Source of the DNA: Adiantum capillus-veneris | Taxonomy: Eukaryota; Streptophyta; Polypodiopsida; Polypodiales; Pteridaceae | Direction of reading: 5' to 3' | DNA: 64,000 bases | NCBI GenBank assembly: GCA_014529385.2 | Contig: CM043950.1 | Coordinates: forward strand, 64,124,935-64,188,934 | In this document: positions 12,063 through 23,881 of the stretch, piece by piece | Position numbering within the stretch: position 1 is the stretch's first letter | Layout: every line of letters begins with the position of its first letter | Notes under the pieces: generated by a model | The model's input: only the letters and a program-made list of their open reading frames with translations | What the model was told of the DNA's origin: nothing | Database searches by the model: none | Translations under genes and position numbers: made by a program

Positions 12063-12451
12063 TCTAACAACCTTTAGGTGTACTTTGGCACTTCAAGCCC
12101 TAGTTGCTACTCCTCTTTACCCCTTTAGAAAAAGCACTCAAGATACTGTACCCGCGGCTCGAATACCATTAATTGCAAGGAATAGAAGAGAGGGTCTTTC
12201 GACACCAAAACAGCATCGGTTCCTGTCAAGCTTCTAATAGCTCAATAGTGGTTAAGCCGTAGGCAAGCCTCGTAGGACTCCACTATTAAGACCATAGCTC
12301 TCGATGGTGATGCCGCGTTAACTGCACGAAGGCAGGCACACTGCAAGGCTGAAAAATCCCTATTCTACTTACTCACAGGCAATTAATAATACCAACCATT
12401 TGTAGATAGCTTAAGGACCTCCCTTCTTGAGCAAGAAAAGAGAAACCTTGA
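12063..12451 (-). other. 5' leader of Gypsy B
   Basis: This is noncoding sequence between the PBS and the gag start, about 390 bp, with no long frame. It would hold the packaging signal of the element. Confidence 0.7.
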
Positions 12452-12463
12452 GCTCTGATACCA
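12452..12463 (-). promoter_or_regulatory. Primer-binding site of Gypsy B (tRNA-iMet)
   Basis: The minus strand reads TGGTATCAGAGC one base after the end of the LTR. This is the standard plant complement of initiator tRNA-Met. Confidence 0.93.
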
Positions 12464-12464
12464 A

Positions 12465-13162
12465 TGTAACATTTAATGGCCTAATAACTTATGTGTAGCG
12501 GAAATTAGCATGAACATAGTGGGCATTTCATTAGAATAGATTCCTAATGAGAATTACAAGAGTGCTTGGGTGGAGAGAGCAACAAAAAGCATAACACCTA
12601 GTTAGATAGCATCGACAATACTTTCAAAAGAGAGAGAAATTAAGCTAATGACAACAGTTGAGGACCGGATTTGCATGGAGCCGGTCCCCCCTCCAAAAGG
12701 CTTTGTATTATGGTTTCTCCCATCAAGAGAGACATGGTACAATACAATTCTTTGTGTTCCTTCAAGACTAGCTAGCGCAATGAAGATGAAAGATTCATGC
12801 ACTAAGAAAAACACTTAACAAACACAACTTGAATTATCCCCGTTCTCAGACCCAAGACCTAACAAACCTTCGAAGATGGTGAGAGCTAGCAGGGTATGAG
12901 AGTAGATTGAGAGGAAGAAGGAGTATCTTACGAGAAAGATGTACATCTCCTCACATAATCACTCATATTAGCATAGCTTAGCTTAGTAATTAGCTTGGTA
13001 GAGGAGATGAGCATGCATTGAAGCTTGGCTCTTGGTTGGATTTGCATCCACATGCCAAGAGAGTGTTGATGTAGGCTTCTATCTTACAAGCTTGGAGTAG
13101 GTGATGAGCTCTCCATTAAAGCTTGGGAAGAGATAGTCTTCTTTGCTTCACACATAGACTGT

Positions 13163-13214
<52 letters not shown>

Positions 13215-14058
13215 TAATGCCTTGCAAAAATCAGCCCCCTCTCTCTCTTGGGCGAGCCCTCTTGCTATTTGCTCTTGCTGAGCCCTCATTGGCTCTCCCC
13301 AAGTCAAGCCAATGACCATTAAGCAGCATAAGTGATAGCCTTTTGACATGTGTCCCCCTTTCCCCTTTTGTGAGAGCTTTAGGTAATTAAACAATTAAAC
13401 TAAACTCTCATTGGACCCCTTTGCCTCCTGGCCAATAGGAATCAGGCAAGCCATTGGGCTCCTGAACGCTCATTGGACCCCTTGGGAGACTGCCCAATAG
13501 TCTTCTAGGAGACTTAATTCTCATTGGTTTCTTTTATTAAATGTTTTTAAATTAATTAAACTAGATTTAAGGGTCATCCAATAGAAACTGGGCACACCTT
13601 GTGGGCATCTGGCCTAGGGAGTTGACATGTGTCCCTCATTCCCTTTGTGTAAAGGGAGCCTGTGTGTGTGTGTGTGATTTTCTCTCTCATCCCCTACCTT
13701 TAGGGCTTGCCCCCTCCCATGTAGGGATATGCAAAGACTTTTTTTACACACACAAAGCATCCAATTTCCCCTAGGTTTGACCTTTGGACACAACCTTTGA
13801 ATTTTTGAACCTTAGCATTTTGGAAGTCTTAATGGGCTGAACCTTAGGGTCTTTTTAGCCCATTGTTGCACATGGATCTTTTGCATATGCCCCCCCCCCC
13901 TTTGGATCCCTATTTTCCCTCCTTTGGATCCCTACTGTGGCCGGTCTGCTAGCTTCACCAATATTCTAACCTTTTCTCCCCTGGCACTTCCCCACATTAA
14001 ATGATCAGTTTAATATGAGAAAGTTATTTAGGAGAATTAGATATTGATTATTATGACA
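12465..14058 (-). repeat. Middle LTR of Gypsy B, shared by two internal regions
   Basis: This 1.59-kb repeat of 5175-6765 has a PBS on its left side and a PPT plus pol 3' end on its right, so it faces internal sequence on both sides. It contains an expanded GT array at about 13160-13213, against a short tract in the left copy. A block of about 30 bp is deleted near 13569. Confidence 0.92.
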
Positions 14059-14414
14059 TTACCTCTCTCTTGAAATCATAGTCGTCGTCAACTATGGTGT
14101 AGAGAAGATAAACCATGTTTATGAGTCCTTTTTTCTTAGTGGGTAGAGGATCCCTATGTTACCCTACGACATCATTCCACAATGGATGACTAGTCCATTT
14201 GGCGCTTGAGAGCCTGAGGCTGCCATAAGCATGTCTGCACATTAGTCCTATCAGTCTTCCATAGTAGAGTGACAAGCTCTACTTGGTGTTTGGGAGACGT
14301 CGTCTCCGCAAACTTGATCTAAGCATGCATAATACTTCATTTTTGTGCACAAAAAAAAAAAAGAGAGTCTTATAAGACAAAAACTTTGTTCATTTTTAAC
14401 ATTTTGTACATTTG

Positions 14415-15493
14415 CTACTCTTGGGAAGCATTGTAAGCATTGACAAGGTTTAGGTTATCCTTTAATTGTATGGCTTGTATCCATCTAGCATCTTCAAAAG
14501 GATAATTCTTAAACTTAATAAGATATCGTCGGATAGTCTTACTGCCTCTTAATACCTTGTCGTCATGTCGGAGAATGGACTCGGGCTGCAACACCTCCTC
14601 TTGGTCCTCGATCTCCGGTGGGTCTTCAATAGTTGGTTCTTGAGGTGGATCTCCTTTGTAAGGCTTTAATAGGCTCACATGGAAAGCATTGTGTATGAGC
14701 CAATGATTGGGAAACTTGAGTTGATAGGCCATCTCGTTGAGTGGCCTAAGAATCTGGAAGGGACCATAGTACCTTTTTGCTAGTTTAGCACAGTACTTTT
14801 GGTGGCCCGTAGGATTCTTGCCCGTCGTGTGCCTTAATCGAGCCTTGGGAAACTTTAACAAGACCCAATCGTTTTCTTTAAAGGCTTGGGCTCTTCTGTG
14901 CTTGTCAGCAGCAGCCTTTTGCCTTTGCTGTGAGATAGAGATAGCATCCTTAATCTTTTGAAAAGATTCTTGTAGGTCTCGGCTATACTCATCTGCAGCG
15001 AATATCTTCCCATGTACTTTAAGTAGCAAAGGACTTTTTGATCTTCCCTCAATTACCTCGAAAGGTGCTTTTCCCATGGAAGTATGTACAGTGTTATTGT
15101 AAGCATACTCCACTAAGGGTAAGTACTTCTCCCATTGGGATCTTTGATCTACTTCCGTTACATAGGCTTTTAGTAGATCGAGAATGGATAGGTTAGCTAT
15201 TTCACTTTGGCCATCCGTTTGTGGATGATAGGCCGAAGAGAAGTTTAGCCTTCTCCCTAAATTCTCAAAGAGACCCTTCCAGAAATTACTGGTCATTCTA
15301 GGATCTCTATCCGACACTATGGACATTGGCAAGCCATGGTACTTGAAGATTTGTGAAATGAAGAGGGTTGCCATTTGATGGGCTTTAATAGTCTTTTTGA
15401 AAGGTATAAAATGATCTTGTTTACTAAACCTGTCTACTATCGTCCATATTCCCGTATTCCCATGGATAGACTTAGGAAATCCAAAGATAAAGT
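14415..15493 (-). pseudogene. Gypsy B second copy: integrase and chromodomain only, truncated
   Basis: This stretch is highly similar to 7123-8207 but without its frameshift, so integrase core and chromodomain form one frame of about 360 codons. It keeps the second Asp (VSDRDPRM), Glu (GQSEIAN) and a chromodomain C-terminus. The copy stops at 15493, just inside the DFIFG motif. The zinc domain, RT, gag and the right LTR are missing. The codons upstream of 15493 belong to Copia A, so any translated start there is a chimera. Confidence 0.9.
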
Positions 15494-16081
15494 CATAGAC
15501 AGACAATGTTCACAGAATTCAAAATCATTAGATGACAAGCCAGGCAAATAACCAGAACGAGACAAGATTTCCATTCCCTTCTTGGACATATGTCCTAACT
15601 GGCTATGCCACAAACAAAGGTTCGGCTGCTCGGTTACATTGATTACATTTTTAGAGACATTTGATACATAAATCATGTAAAGTCCTCCAGACTTTACTCC
15701 ATGTGCTACTGTCATAGAACCCTTGGATATCTTCCACATGTTCTATCCAAAAGTGGTGACGTAGCCAGAATCATCAAGTAAACCTGTGCTGATCAAGCTC
15801 TTTGTAATTGCGGGAACATGTCTCACATTCTTGAGCGTGAAAGAAGAGCCATTCTGAAACTTCAATTGAACATCTCCAACACCTAAGATCTCACATGTCT
15901 GCCCATTGCCTAGCGGAACATGATCTTTAGTGGTCACATAAGAGGTAAACCACTCCTTGTTTGGAGACACATGAAGTGATGCTCCTGAGTCTATAATCCA
16001 GTCACTCAGTGCATTTCCATCAGATGCTGTGAGAAGAGCTGAGTCCATTGTATTCTTCAAGAAGTAGATGTCTTCTGACAC
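15494..16081 (-). pseudogene. Copia A protease and pre-integrase zinc domain
   Basis: The retropepsin reads WIIDSGASLHVSP near 15990, followed by LGNGQTCEILGVG and LKNVRHVP. The GAG-pre-integrase region (LCLWHSQLGHMSKKGMEIL) follows. It stops after EFCEHC at 15494, where Gypsy B sequence takes over. A TAG at 15743-15745 replaces the Gln expected before NMWKISKGS. The integrase catalytic core that should follow is absent from the window. Confidence 0.9.
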
Positions 16082-16700
16082 TAGACTGTCATCACAATGT
16101 TTGTCACATTTATTTCTTGAATCTTCACTGAGGACTTGTTCTTCTCACCATGGTCTTCAGCTTTCTCTTTGCCTTTTTCTGCTTTCCATTCTCTGCAGTA
16201 TCTTTTCATGTGACCCTTCTTGCCACAATGGTAGCATTCTATGTCACTCTTGCCTTTAGCACTACGGGACTTGCTACAAGACTGATTCCTCTTTTTACCT
16301 TTGTACTTTTCTTTGGTCCATCCCTTGACAACTAAGGCTGTTCCTTTGCCTTTGTCCATTGTCTTTCTATTGGTTTCTTCAGTAAGCAGACTTCCTTCTA
16401 CACCTGCTATGTTCAAACCATCTGGAGGTGCAAAATTACTCAAAGCTGTGCGAAAAGTGTCCCAACTTTCCGGCAATGTGATCAATAGGAACATAGCTCT
16501 AACAGGTTCATCAAACTTGACACCTTGAGGTGACAACTGACTATAGATTGTGTTGAATTCATTCAGATGATTGGACATAGGTGTCCCTTCTTTCATCTTC
16601 AAGTCAACAAGCTTCTTAAGCCAGTATACCTGTGAAGCTGCACTCTGCTTCTCATAAAGATCACTCAGCTTTAACCATGCTTGATAAGCCGACATCTCGT
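16081..16700 (-). pseudogene. Copia A gag, main part
   Basis: This is a Ty1/Copia gag (UBN2 type): AYQAWLKLSDLYEK at the right edge, LVDLKMKEGTPMSNHLNEFN near 16560, and a CCHC knuckle (CYHCGKKGHMKRYC) near 16220. It lacks its N-terminus because Copia C inserted at 16700. The missing start is found at 27526-27767, and the two ends join in a typical gag sequence (YFNVAD / SAYQAW). Confidence 0.93.
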
Positions 16701-16784
16701 TGTTAGGAAATAAGACGTAGCTAAATAGATAATTGAGTAGATTACTTAATGGAGAGAGACAGATTTATATACACGAGATTATAG

Positions 16785-16835
<51 letters not shown>

Positions 16836-17517
16836 CACAATATACGTGGTTCACCCAATGTGGGCTATGTCCACGGGAAAGCAGCCACTCAATGGCTTTA
16901 GTACTTCAAAACAAGAAGTAGTTTACAAAGGGATTATACCCTTAATGGAGCTCCCGCCTTGCTTCACTCTCACGTCCTCACACTCACCTTGTTGCATCAA
17001 CTTCACACTATGAAATGTGTGTAAAAATGGCCTCCTTTTATAGGCCAAAAGGGCTACCCTCTCTTATGAGAGACAGCCATGTGTAGCTGCCCTTGTGCGA
17101 ATAAGTCCAAATCGGACCCTCCAATCCGCCCATGTGTGGCCGCCCTTGAGAAGACAAGTCCGCTTTTGAATTCGGCCACCGGCCACCGGCCATTGACTTC
17201 CGACCTTCGGCCACCAGACATTGACTTCCGACCACCGGCCATCGGCCATTGACTACCGGCCACCGGCCAACCGACCAGTTGTTTTCCGACCACTTTTCGG
17301 CCGCCGTCCGGCCATAATATTCCGGTGAAAAAAAAGTCTCGGGGGCCTCCGCCCCCGAGGCCTTTAAAGTTGCCCCTGATTCTTTTCCGTGAAAATTTTG
17401 GTTTCCGGTGAGTGATTTTCCTTCACGCACGATGGCTTCTCCTCATAATGGGGGCCTTACAAATGTGCGCTTTTACCACAGAAAATTACAAGGGTAAATC
17501 ATGCTCCATAATTAACA
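16701..17517 (-). repeat. 3' LTR of Copia C
   Basis: This direct repeat of 26715-27525 has roughly 3% differences, mostly transitions. It contains a GA array at 16787-16831 and a GC-rich minisatellite at 17175-17290. The minus-strand PPT ATCTCC complement (CTCCAAGTGGGAGAT) lies at 17518-17532. Confidence 0.93.
17175..17290. repeat. Minisatellite inside the Copia C LTR
   Basis: Imperfect tandem units of about 30 bp, built on CCACCGGCCATTGACTTCCG, occur here and at the matching place of the other LTR (27182-27290). Unit differences between the two LTRs suggest some post-insertion change. Confidence 0.85.
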
Positions 17518-17577
17518 ATCTCCCACTTGGAGACTGATCTCCAAACCAAACCTGTGACTGCTTTCCATTCTGGCTTC

Positions 17578-18939
17578 TTATCCTTGAATGCCGATTGAAG
17601 ATGAGCAAAAGCTCAACTTCTCCTTGTTGACCACCTTTGTAAACATGTCTGCAGGATTTTCACTTGTATGCACCTTTCCTAGCTTTAGTTGTCCCTCTTC
17701 CAAAAGAGTGCGTATGAAGTGATATCTCACCTTAATGTGCTTTGTCCTTGAATGAAAGGCTGAGTTCTTCGCAAGATGGATAGCGCTTTGGCTATCACTG
17801 TACAAGACACAATTGTCTTGTTTGAATCCAAGCTCTTCTAAGAATCTGTGAAGCCACATAATTTCTTTGCTTGCCTCCGTCATTGCTACATACTCTGCTT
17901 CCGTGGTAGAAAGTGAAACCACTTTCTGTAGCTTTGAAGCCCAGCTTACTGCTGTGCCTCCAACCGTGAACACATAGCCAGTAGTGCTCCTTCGAGTATC
18001 TTTGTCACCTGCCATATCTGCATCAGCATACCCTTCTAGAAAAATATCAGTTCCTCCAAAATACAAAGCATTTGTTGTTGTCCCTTTTAGATACCTAAGT
18101 ATCCACTTCACAGCTTGCCAATGCTCTTTACCTGGGTTGTCCATGAACCTACTCACAACTCCCACTGCATGTGCAATGTCTGGCCTTGTCCAGACCATAG
18201 CATACATTAGAGAACCTACCGCTGCAGCATATGGAACTTTAGACATATAGGCTATCTCCTCTTGTGTCTTTGGACACATATCCTTCGTTAGTTTAAAATG
18301 ACCAGCCAAAGGTGTAGAAACTGGTTTTGCATTTTTCATTGCAAACCTTTCTAGTACCTTCTTGATTTAATCTTCTTGAGATAGCTTTATTGTCTTCTTC
18401 GTCCCGTCCCTTGATATTTTCATACCAAGTATCCTCTTTGTAGCACCTAAATCTTTCATTGAAAAAGATTTGGACAACTCCTCTTTTAAGTCTTTGATGT
18501 CCTGCATGTTAGCACTTGCAATCAACATGTCATCAACATACAACATTAGGATGATGAATTTCCCATCTCCCAAATTCTCCGTGTAGACGCAGTGATCCGA
18601 GTTGCATCTTGTGAATCCATGATCCAACATCCATCGATCAAACTTCAAGTACCATTGTCTTGATGCTTGCTTTAAACCATACAAGCTCTTCTTTGATCTG
18701 CAAACCATTTTCTCCTTACCTTTTACTTCATACCCCTTTGGTTGAAGCATGTAGATTTCCTCCTCTAATTCACCGTGAGGGAATGCCGTATTTACATCCA
18801 TTTGCTCGAGATTTAGATCATGAGCAGCCACAAGGCTTAAGACAAGCTTAATTGAGTTCATTTTTACAACAGGAGAAAATATTTCATTGAAGTCAATACC
18901 TTTCTTTTGAGAAAAACCTTTTACCACAAGCCTAGACTT
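17578..18939 (-). pseudogene. Copia C pol: RT (C-terminal part) and RNase H
   Basis: From 18939 leftwards: KSRLVVKGFSQKKGIDF, MDVNTAFPHGELEEEIY, LYVDDMLIA near 18530, then RNase H with YADADMAGD near 18025, TEAEYVAMTEAS near 17890 and SDSQSAIHLAK. It ends at 17578 after NPADMFTK. A TAA at 18367-18369 interrupts it where Tyr would be expected (SQED-stop-IKKV). The N-terminal RT half lies at 24128 onward, on the other side of Copia D. Confidence 0.93.
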
Positions 18940-18944
18940 GTACC

Positions 18945-19171
18945 TGTTGGAATTAGGGTTGCAGAGAAACACACACAGCTTGGAGAAGACGAAGGAAGCT
19001 CAAGGCACACAATAGAGAGTGTGTTACTTAGTGCGCAATGGAAAGAAAGATAGCCCTAGAGTGATGGGCGTATATACAATGCACGGGGGAAACAACCTCC
19101 TAAAGAGGGAAAAAATGCCCCGGCGGTCCTAGTGTGTTCACACACATCACTACCACATGTATATGGTAACA
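18945..19171 (-). repeat. 3' LTR of Copia D
   Basis: This 227-bp LTR reads TGTTGG to TAACA in plus order. The PPT (minus strand CCAGGGGGGATT) abuts it at 19172-19183. Confidence 0.96.
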
Positions 19172-19246
19172 AATCCCCCCTGGAGTGATGCGGTGAACGA
19201 GAGCTGGCACATGAGTAAAGGGAAGTGCCATGCCCTGAGGACAGGA

Positions 19247-22200
19247 TCAGTCCACAAAGGGGAGTAAGCCCAAAGCTTTGCGGAAAGCTTCAAGCTTCTC
19301 ACGAGACAATGCCTTTGTGAAAAGATCTGCAAGGTTGTCCTGTGTTGGCACATAAGCCAAGCTAATCTCTCCTGCTGAGAGCCTCTCCCTGACATAGTGG
19401 TAATGCACCTCAATGTGCTTTGTGCGAGCATGAAAAACTGGGTTCCTCGCAACTGCCAATGCGCTCTGACTGTCAGTGTAAATAGTGTTGGCAGTGTCCT
19501 GTCCAACACCCAAGTCAGCCATAAGGCGTCTGAGCCATACACACTCAACCGTAGCTGTGAAGACTGCCCTGTACTCAGCCTCACAACTCGAAGTGGCCAC
19601 AGTAGGTTGCTTCTTGCTCAACCATGATATACATGAACTGCCAAGCATGAAACAAAAACCACTTGTGGACACTCGCGTGTCAAAACAACCAGCCCAATCT
19701 GAGTCCGAAAAAGCATGTAAGTCTGGCGGCAATGATCCCCCCTTGGGATAAAACAAGCCAAGATGTAAAGTGCCACTAAGGTAGCGCAAAATCCTCTTGA
19801 CAGCCTGCCAATGCTTAGACCCTGGGCTATGCATAAATCTGCTGACCTGCGAGACTGCAAACTGAATATCTGGCCTCGTGTTGCATACATAAATGAGGCA
19901 GCCAACAGCAGTTTGGTAAAGAGTGACATCAGCAGGATCGCCAGCATCATGTAGACTCAACTTCAAACCTGTTTCCATGGGAGTGGCAATAGGTTTGCAA
20001 TCCTCAAGTCCAAACTTACATAGCAATGTCTCTATGTAACTTTTCTGACACAAGGCAATACCACCATCACACTGCTTAAACTGTATACCCAAGTAATGAT
20101 GCAACAGCCCCAAATCTTTCATCTTGAAAGTAGCATTCAAATCAGCCTTAAATTCAGCAATATGTCTCTCATTTGGTCCAGTGATCAGCAAATCATCAAC
20201 ATAAAGAACCACAATGAGAAATACATCATCCTCACGCTTTACATACAATGTGCTTTCTGTTGGACTGTTACGAAAGCCTCGTTTAACCAAATGAGTGTCA
20301 GCTTTCTCATACCAAGCACGAGGAGATTGCTTCAACCCATACAAAGCCTTCTTACATTTGCACACTTTGTCCTCTTGTCCTTTTATGACAAAACCGCGAG
20401 GCTGCGTTACATAAACTTCCTCAAATATGTCACCATTCAAGAAAGCAGTAACAATGTCTGATTGATGTACATCCCAACCAAAATGAGCTGCCAATGCACA
20501 TAGAAAACGCACAGTAGTCATACGACAAGTGGGAGCAAAAGTCTCTTCATAATCTATGCCTTTTTGTTGTGCATAACCCTTTGCAACAAGTCGAGCCTTA
20601 TGGCGATCGATCTCACCATCCGGCTTGCGTTTCAACTTGTAAACCCACTTGGTACCAATGGACTTTTTGCCAGGAGGCAAATCACATAAAGTCCATGTGT
20701 CATTCTCTATAAGTGCATCATATTCTGATTTCATGGCAGCAATCCAATTTTCTGAATTCTGTGCTTCATCAAAAGACAGAGGCTCCTCAACATCATGTAA
20801 ACTAGACACAGCCAAAGCATAACAATCTGATGCATAAGATGCATGGCGAGAGCCTGAACGAGTACGACTAGATAAAGGTGCATCCAATTTACTGTCACGC
20901 AAAGTGTGCACCAGCCATTTTGGCATACCTCTAGCCTGCTCATTTTCAGCCCTTTCCTCATCAAGTACATCATGTACATCTGCATCAGTAATAGGCTGTT
21001 CTAAAACATTTTCAGAAACCCCCATAGGCTGTACATTTGCCTCATTGGAACTTACATTCGTATTTCCACCACTGAAAAGAGGCAACAAAGTGTCATAAAT
21101 GTCCTGTGAGCTTACATTACTGTCTCTAGTACATGACAGCAAGGGTTGAACAGAATCTTCCACAAACACTACATCCCGTGAAACCAAAATACGTTTTGTT
21201 TGCGGATGATACAACCTGTAACCTTTGCTTTCAGCACTATAACCAACAAAAATACATTTGACAGCCTTATCATCCAATTTTCTACGCTGCACTTGTGGCA
21301 CCAAAGCATATGCCAAACAGCCAAAAACACGCATGTGCTCAATAGAAGGTTTTCTATCATGCCATGCTTCATATGGAGTAATAGACTGCAAAGCTTTCGT
21401 AGGACACCTGTTAAGTACATAAGTGGCACACATGATGGCCTCAAGCCAAAAAGAATGCGGCAAAGCTTGACTTTTGACCATACATCGTGCCATTTCCGTT
21501 AGTGACCTGTTTTTCCTCTCAGCAACACCATTTTGCTGAGGTGTATAAGGCACTGTACATTGGTGTTTTATCCCACGACTAGCCAGAAATGCATTAAATT
21601 CATGAGACATATACTCCCCCCCTCGATCGGAACGGAGGGTGCCCATAGTACATTTTGAGACATTTTCAGCCATAGCCAAAAATTGTTTGAAGCACATAAA
21701 AACTTCGGACTTCGCTTTAAGCGGAAATACCCACGCATGCCTGGAGTAATCATCAATGAAAGTCACGAAGTACAGGTAATTGCCCAAGGACGGAGTTTGC
21801 ATGGGCCCACAAACGTCACTATGCACAAGCTGCAACCTGCATGTAGCCCTAACTGAACCATCCTTTGGAAACTTAGAACGCTGCATTTTACCCAGAATAC
21901 AGCCTTCACAAACATGTTTGATAGGTGCTTCAAGAGGCGGCAAAGAAGCAACCATATCAGATTTCTGCAAACGCAGCAAACTGGCAAAATTCAGATGACC
22001 AAAACGTGCATGCCAAAGTTTTGCATCTGAAATAGCCCTTGAATCTGCAACAGCATTTGCAAAATTTTGTCCACACTTGTCATACAAAGTGAGCTTATAC
22101 AGCCCACGGCACAAAAGCCCAGATGCAACAATTTCATCACCAAAACTGAGATCATGAACTGTACATCTGTCATCCACAAATTTGACTACAAGTCCAAGTC

Positions 22201-23533
22201 TAGCAAGTGCGGATACAGTCAATAGATTCTTCTTGATCCCAGGTACATAAAGTGCATCAACAAGTGTGAAGGAACTGCCATTAGCAGCAGTGAGCACAAT
22301 CTTTCCAACTCCCTGAACTGGATAAGAGGCGTTGTTGGCACAAGTGACTGAATTCCCATGAGGGACAGACTCGAGAGAGGTAAACAATTCACGATGTGAG
22401 GTAATGTGCTTTGTAGCACCACTGTCGAAATACCACACATGTGAATCTGCAGCAACTGACAAGCATGCATCATGGACAGCAGGATTGTAAGTGCACTCTA
22501 CGCTAAAAGCCCATTCTGCATCAACATCAGCATCACAATCTCCTTTCACAGAAGACTCAACAATGGCTGCATTTGTAGTGGAACCAGCATTTGCAGTGGA
22601 ACCACCCTCTTTCTTCTTAGCCTCTTTGGCCTTCAACTTAGGACACGACTTGATCAAGTGATCATTGGCTTTACAATAATGGCAACGCATCTTCTTTTTG
22701 CCCTTATCACCAGAATTGCCAGACGAAGTGCTGCCAGCAGAAGCATTAGGAACAGAATTTTTGCCACTCGCAGCAGAACCATAAGAAGTGGCTGTATTAC
22801 TGTTACCACCCTTTCTTTGAGAAGCAATAAAAGCCTGTTCAACTGCACGCTGCCTAGTCTTGTTTTTTCTAGAAAGTGACTCTTGCAACAGCAATGTGCA
22901 TAATGCATCAAACTTGACAACTTCAGGATTTCCTTGGGTCATCAGTCTCCAAGTACTAGCAAAAGTCTGGTAGGAATCTGGTAAGGCATCAAGAACAGTC
23001 TGCACAAGGGAACTGTCAGAAATGACTTCACCTGCAGAAATGAGTTGCTCATTGATATCCTTGACACTAGCAAGGAAAGTGTCCATATCATCTTCCTCAT
23101 GCATAATCTTCGACTCTAGCTCTTTACGCAGCAAAGCAATTTTAGCCTCATTGCGGCTTGCATAAAGACCTGCTAGAATATCCCAAGCCTGTTTTGCAGA
23201 TTTTGCTGAACGGATGTGAGGAATAATGGTGCGCTTCACAGACAACGCAATCAATGCATGAGCCTGCGCATCCTTAACATCCCAACGAGCTTGTTCTGCT
23301 GTAGGCAAAACAACTCTAATAGCTGCAATCCTTGCAGCAAGACCTGCAACATCCTCAATATCGCCTACATCTTCAGAACCAGGACGTACATCAATGCCCT
23401 GCACAATGTTCCAGACACCTTTTGACACAAGAACGTGTTGCATCATATAAGCCCACATAGGGTAGTTGTCCCCATCCAACCTGTCCTCAGCAGCAAACAT
23501 CTTGAACACATCTGTGTTGTTGTTGTCAGCCAT
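19247..23533 (-). CDS. Copia D Gag-Pol polyprotein, about 1,428 aa
   Basis: One open frame encodes the whole Copia set. I place the start at the ATG of MADNNNTDVFKMF; the open frame extends 20 codons upstream without an ATG. Order: gag with DNYPMWAYMMQ, a zinc knuckle CHYCKANDHLIKSC near residue 285, protease WYFDSGATKHITS near 365, and pre-integrase HARFGH and CEGC. The integrase core Asp-Asp-Glu lies in VHSDVCGP, LRSDRGGEY and GVAERKNRS. RT has KARLVAKGY and YVDDLLITG. RNase H has SDSDWAGC, SCEAEYRA and TDSQSALAVA, and the frame ends with TGA. All catalytic motifs look complete, so autonomous mobility is plausible. Gag and Pol share one frame without a stop, as in many plant Copia elements. 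Confidence 0.96.
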   Translation of the reverse strand: MADNNNTDVFKMFAAEDRLDGDNYPMWAYMMQHVLVSKGVWNIVQGIDVRPGSEDVGDIEDVAGLAARIAAIRVVLPTAEQARWDVKDAQAHALIALSVKRTIIPHIRSAKSAKQAWDILAGLYASRNEAKIALLRKELESKIMHEEDDMDTFLASVKDINEQLISAGEVISDSSLVQTVLDALPDSYQTFASTWRLMTQGNPEVVKFDALCTLLLQESLSRKNKTRQRAVEQAFIASQRKGGNSNTATSYGSAASGKNSVPNASAGSTSSGNSGDKGKKKMRCHYCKANDHLIKSCPKLKAKEAKKKEGGSTANAGSTTNAAIVESSVKGDCDADVDAEWAFSVECTYNPAVHDACLSVAADSHVWYFDSGATKHITSHRELFTSLESVPHGNSVTCANNASYPVQGVGKIVLTAANGSSFTLVDALYVPGIKKNLLTVSALARLGLVVKFVDDRCTVHDLSFGDEIVASGLLCRGLYKLTLYDKCGQNFANAVADSRAISDAKLWHARFGHLNFASLLRLQKSDMVASLPPLEAPIKHVCEGCILGKMQRSKFPKDGSVRATCRLQLVHSDVCGPMQTPSLGNYLYFVTFIDDYSRHAWVFPLKAKSEVFMCFKQFLAMAENVSKCTMGTLRSDRGGEYMSHEFNAFLASRGIKHQCTVPYTPQQNGVAERKNRSLTEMARCMVKSQALPHSFWLEAIMCATYVLNRCPTKALQSITPYEAWHDRKPSIEHMRVFGCLAYALVPQVQRRKLDDKAVKCIFVGYSAESKGYRLYHPQTKRILVSRDVVFVEDSVQPLLSCTRDSNVSSQDIYDTLLPLFSGGNTNVSSNEANVQPMGVSENVLEQPITDADVHDVLDEERAENEQARGMPKWLVHTLRDSKLDAPLSSRTRSGSRHASYASDCYALAVSSLHDVEEPLSFDEAQNSENWIAAMKSEYDALIENDTWTLCDLPPGKKSIGTKWVYKLKRKPDGEIDRHKARLVAKGYAQQKGIDYEETFAPTCRMTTVRFLCALAAHFGWDVHQSDIVTAFLNGDIFEEVYVTQPRGFVIKGQEDKVCKCKKALYGLKQSPRAWYEKADTHLVKRGFRNSPTESTLYVKREDDVFLIVVLYVDDLLITGPNERHIAEFKADLNATFKMKDLGLLHHYLGIQFKQCDGGIALCQKSYIETLLCKFGLEDCKPIATPMETGLKLSLHDAGDPADVTLYQTAVGCLIYVCNTRPDIQFAVSQVSRFMHSPGSKHWQAVKRILRYLSGTLHLGLFYPKGGSLPPDLHAFSDSDWAGCFDTRVSTSGFCFMLGSSCISWLSKKQPTVATSSCEAEYRAVFTATVECVWLRRLMADLGVGQDTANTIYTDSQSALAVARNPVFHARTKHIEVHYHYVRERLSAGEISLAYVPTQDNLADLFTKALSREKLEAFRKALGLLPFVD

Positions 23534-23881
23534 GGTAAATGCTGCACCTGATGTGAAAACTGCCCGAAAATAGGAGAAATGGAGCGGGAACAACTTGTGC
23601 TATATAGCACAAACCGTAGAAGACTATAAGGCACCTGTTATGCAAAAAACGGCACTGACAGAAAATCTGCACAAAATGACGAAATAACCTGTGCAGTACT
23701 GCCCGTAGTGGAAACGGAGGCCAAAATGAGCCCAAATCAAAATTCTGAGCAGACCGAGCTCTTCGAGCTCACCCAAAATATTTGTCGACCTGCGAACGCT
23801 TGCCAAAGCTCACTGAAATCGGAGAAAGTGAGCAGGCGTGTGCTGGAGCAGCTGGCGACTAAGCCCGGGAGGACGTGACCT

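Larger units (their letters stand above)
5175..15493 (-). mobile_element. Gypsy B: chromodomain Ty3/Gypsy element plus partial tandem copy
   Basis: The order left to right is LTR 5175-6765, internal region 6766-12464, LTR 12465-14058, and a second partial internal region 14059-15493. The middle LTR serves as the 5' LTR of the left copy (PBS at 12452-12463) and as the 3' LTR of the right copy (PPT and pol end to its right). Unequal LTR-LTR recombination usually produces such a structure. The left boundary interrupts Copia A just before LPNGFWAEA. The right boundary is not an LTR: sequence matching the left copy stops at about 15493 and Copia A resumes at once. The missing part of both elements shows a deletion. 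No target duplication can be assigned. Confidence 0.92.

Noticed and set aside
17038-17430. Trp/Gly-rich frames with GRWPVV repeats (also 27018-27302)
   Set aside because: They translate the minisatellite in the Copia C LTRs and have no independent support.
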